From Actinomycetes bacterium (GTDB taxonomy: Bacteria; Actinomycetota; Actinomycetes; Propionibacteriales; Propionibacteriaceae), in assembly GCA_029778515.1 (NCBI GenBank), contig JAKOQD010000042.1, positions 1 to 7,379 on the forward strand: 7,379 nucleotides of DNA, written 5' to 3'. The notes beneath the pieces are model-generated. The model was not told the DNA's origin. It made no database searches and worked only from the letters and a program-made list of their open reading frames with translations. Made by a program: the position numbers and the translations under genes. Of the stretch, positions 7,082 through 7,379 are shown in pieces. Position 1 is the stretch's first letter. The number at the start of each line of letters is the position of its first letter.

Positions 7082-7311
7082 CGGTTCCTCCGCTCCCTTG
7101 GCATTGCGTGCAGGACTGCGAAGCCCTCGCCACGGTCGTCCGCCACTATTCCCAGTTCAATCACCAGACCTCGCCCGTCCGTGCCGACGTAGATCGCCAC
7201 GTCTTCGTCCATATGGTCGAACACCGCGTTGGTGAGCGCCTCCCGGATCCGAGAGCTCGAGAGCTTGCGCCTGCGGGCGGTGCTCGTGATCCGGATCTGC
7301 GCGAGACCCAT
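7078..7311 (-). CDS. Small BrnT-like protein, candidate toxin of a toxin-antitoxin pair
   Basis: A 77-residue basic protein that I cannot assign firmly. The start is well fixed: a TAA lies in frame two codons before the ATG at 7311, and no other start codon occurs near the N-terminus. It has a short helix-like segment (SSSRIREALTNAVFD, 18-32), then alternating strands DVAIYVGTDGRGLVIELGIV (37-56) and FAVLHAMPRERR (64-75). The pattern of a strand, a polar turn with Gly-Arg-Gly, a second strand, and a final strand leading into a basic tail resembles the core of BrnT-type RNase toxins, in a shorter form. Gene order also matches brnTA: toxin first, RHH antitoxin second, with a 4-base overlap. No Shine-Dalgarno sequence precedes the ATG. 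RNase activity is inference only; catalytic residues cannot be named from this sequence. Confidence 0.78.
   Translation of the reverse strand: MGLAQIRITSTARRRKLSSSRIREALTNAVFDHMDEDVAIYVGTDGRGLVIELGIVADDRGEGFAVLHAMPRERRNR
7086..7091 (-). promoter_or_regulatory. Ribosome binding site of the RHH gene
   Basis: On the minus strand GGAGGA ends 4 bases before the ATG at 7081, inside the last codons of the upstream small gene. It is far stronger than anything before the upstream gene itself, which would favour making more antitoxin than toxin. Confidence 0.6.
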
Positions 7312-7323
7312 TGTGTCTTACAA
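7311..7323. repeat. Inverted repeat at the start codon of the toxin-like gene
   Basis: TTGT (7311-7314) and ACAA (7320-7323) flank 5 bases; on the minus strand the sequence reads TTGTAAGACACAATG and runs into the ATG. Position and symmetry suit an operator half-site pair for the RHH protein, but four-base arms can occur by chance. Confidence 0.25.
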
Positions 7324-7331
7324 AACCACTT

Positions 7332-7357
7332 GCGCCAAGGGCGCTCTCGAAGCGAGA
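7332..7357. repeat. Two adjacent perfect 13-base hairpins with the same AAG loop
   Basis: GCGCCAAGGGCGC (7332-7344) is immediately followed by TCTCGAAGCGAGA (7345-7357). Each is a perfect 5-base inverted repeat around AAG (CTT on the minus strand), and the stem sequences differ. They lie 21-46 bases upstream of the toxin-like gene start. On the minus strand the GC-rich one is followed by AAGTGGTTTT, so a weak terminator of a gene beyond the right edge is possible; so is an operator or mRNA structure. The symmetry is seen directly, the role is not known. Confidence 0.5.
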
Positions 7358-7379
7358 TCCTGATCTATTGGCCCTAGAG

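Noticed and set aside
7108..7377. Plus-strand open frames opposite the toxin-antitoxin-like pair
   Set aside because: No ribosome binding site, no recognisable domain, and full overlap with a better-supported coupled gene pair on the minus strand.

Overview
The window is strongly GC-rich, with G or C in most third codon positions of the long genes. GTG starts and tight 4-base ATGA gene overlaps are also present. Together with the protein sequences, this points to a high-GC actinobacterium (Actinomycetota). I cannot fix the genus from this sequence.

Layout, left to right. A plus-strand operon runs from beyond the left edge to 5313. It holds a GH3 beta-xylosidase/beta-glucosidase whose 5' end is cut off by the window, a GH43 beta-xylosidase/alpha-L-arabinofuranosidase, a small lipoprotein of unknown function, and an inosine/uridine-type nucleoside hydrolase. 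GH3 and GH43 overlap by 4 bases, and the next two gaps are 10 bases each, so co-transcription is very likely. Neither GH43 nor the visible part of GH3 shows an export signal. The simplest reading is that imported xylo- or arabinoxylo-oligosaccharides are finished off to monomers in the cytoplasm, with the nucleoside hydrolase feeding ribose into the same pentose pool. The transporter and regulator expected for such a locus are not in the window.

From 5310 to the right edge everything is on the minus strand. Reading in the direction of transcription (right to left) there is a two-gene toxin-antitoxin-like pair (a 77-residue BrnT-like small protein, then a ribbon-helix-helix protein, overlapping by 4 bases). 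Next comes a broken beta-propeller (YVTN/YncE-like) relic, and last a complete HAD-IIB (Cof-type) sugar-phosphatase-like hydrolase. The HAD gene meets the nucleoside hydrolase gene tail to tail: the two TAG stops share one palindromic CTAG, which sits inside a bulged inverted repeat.

The sugar operon looks like an ordinary catabolic cluster. The accessory-looking part is the right end. It has the toxin-antitoxin-like pair, two back-to-back perfect 13-base hairpins upstream of it, and the decayed propeller gene, which has lost its N-terminal blades and carries an in-frame TAG. I see no RNA genes, CRISPR arrays or insertion sequences. I did not find a clear new multi-gene system; the toxin-first pair with its unusual upstream hairpins is the best candidate for follow-up.
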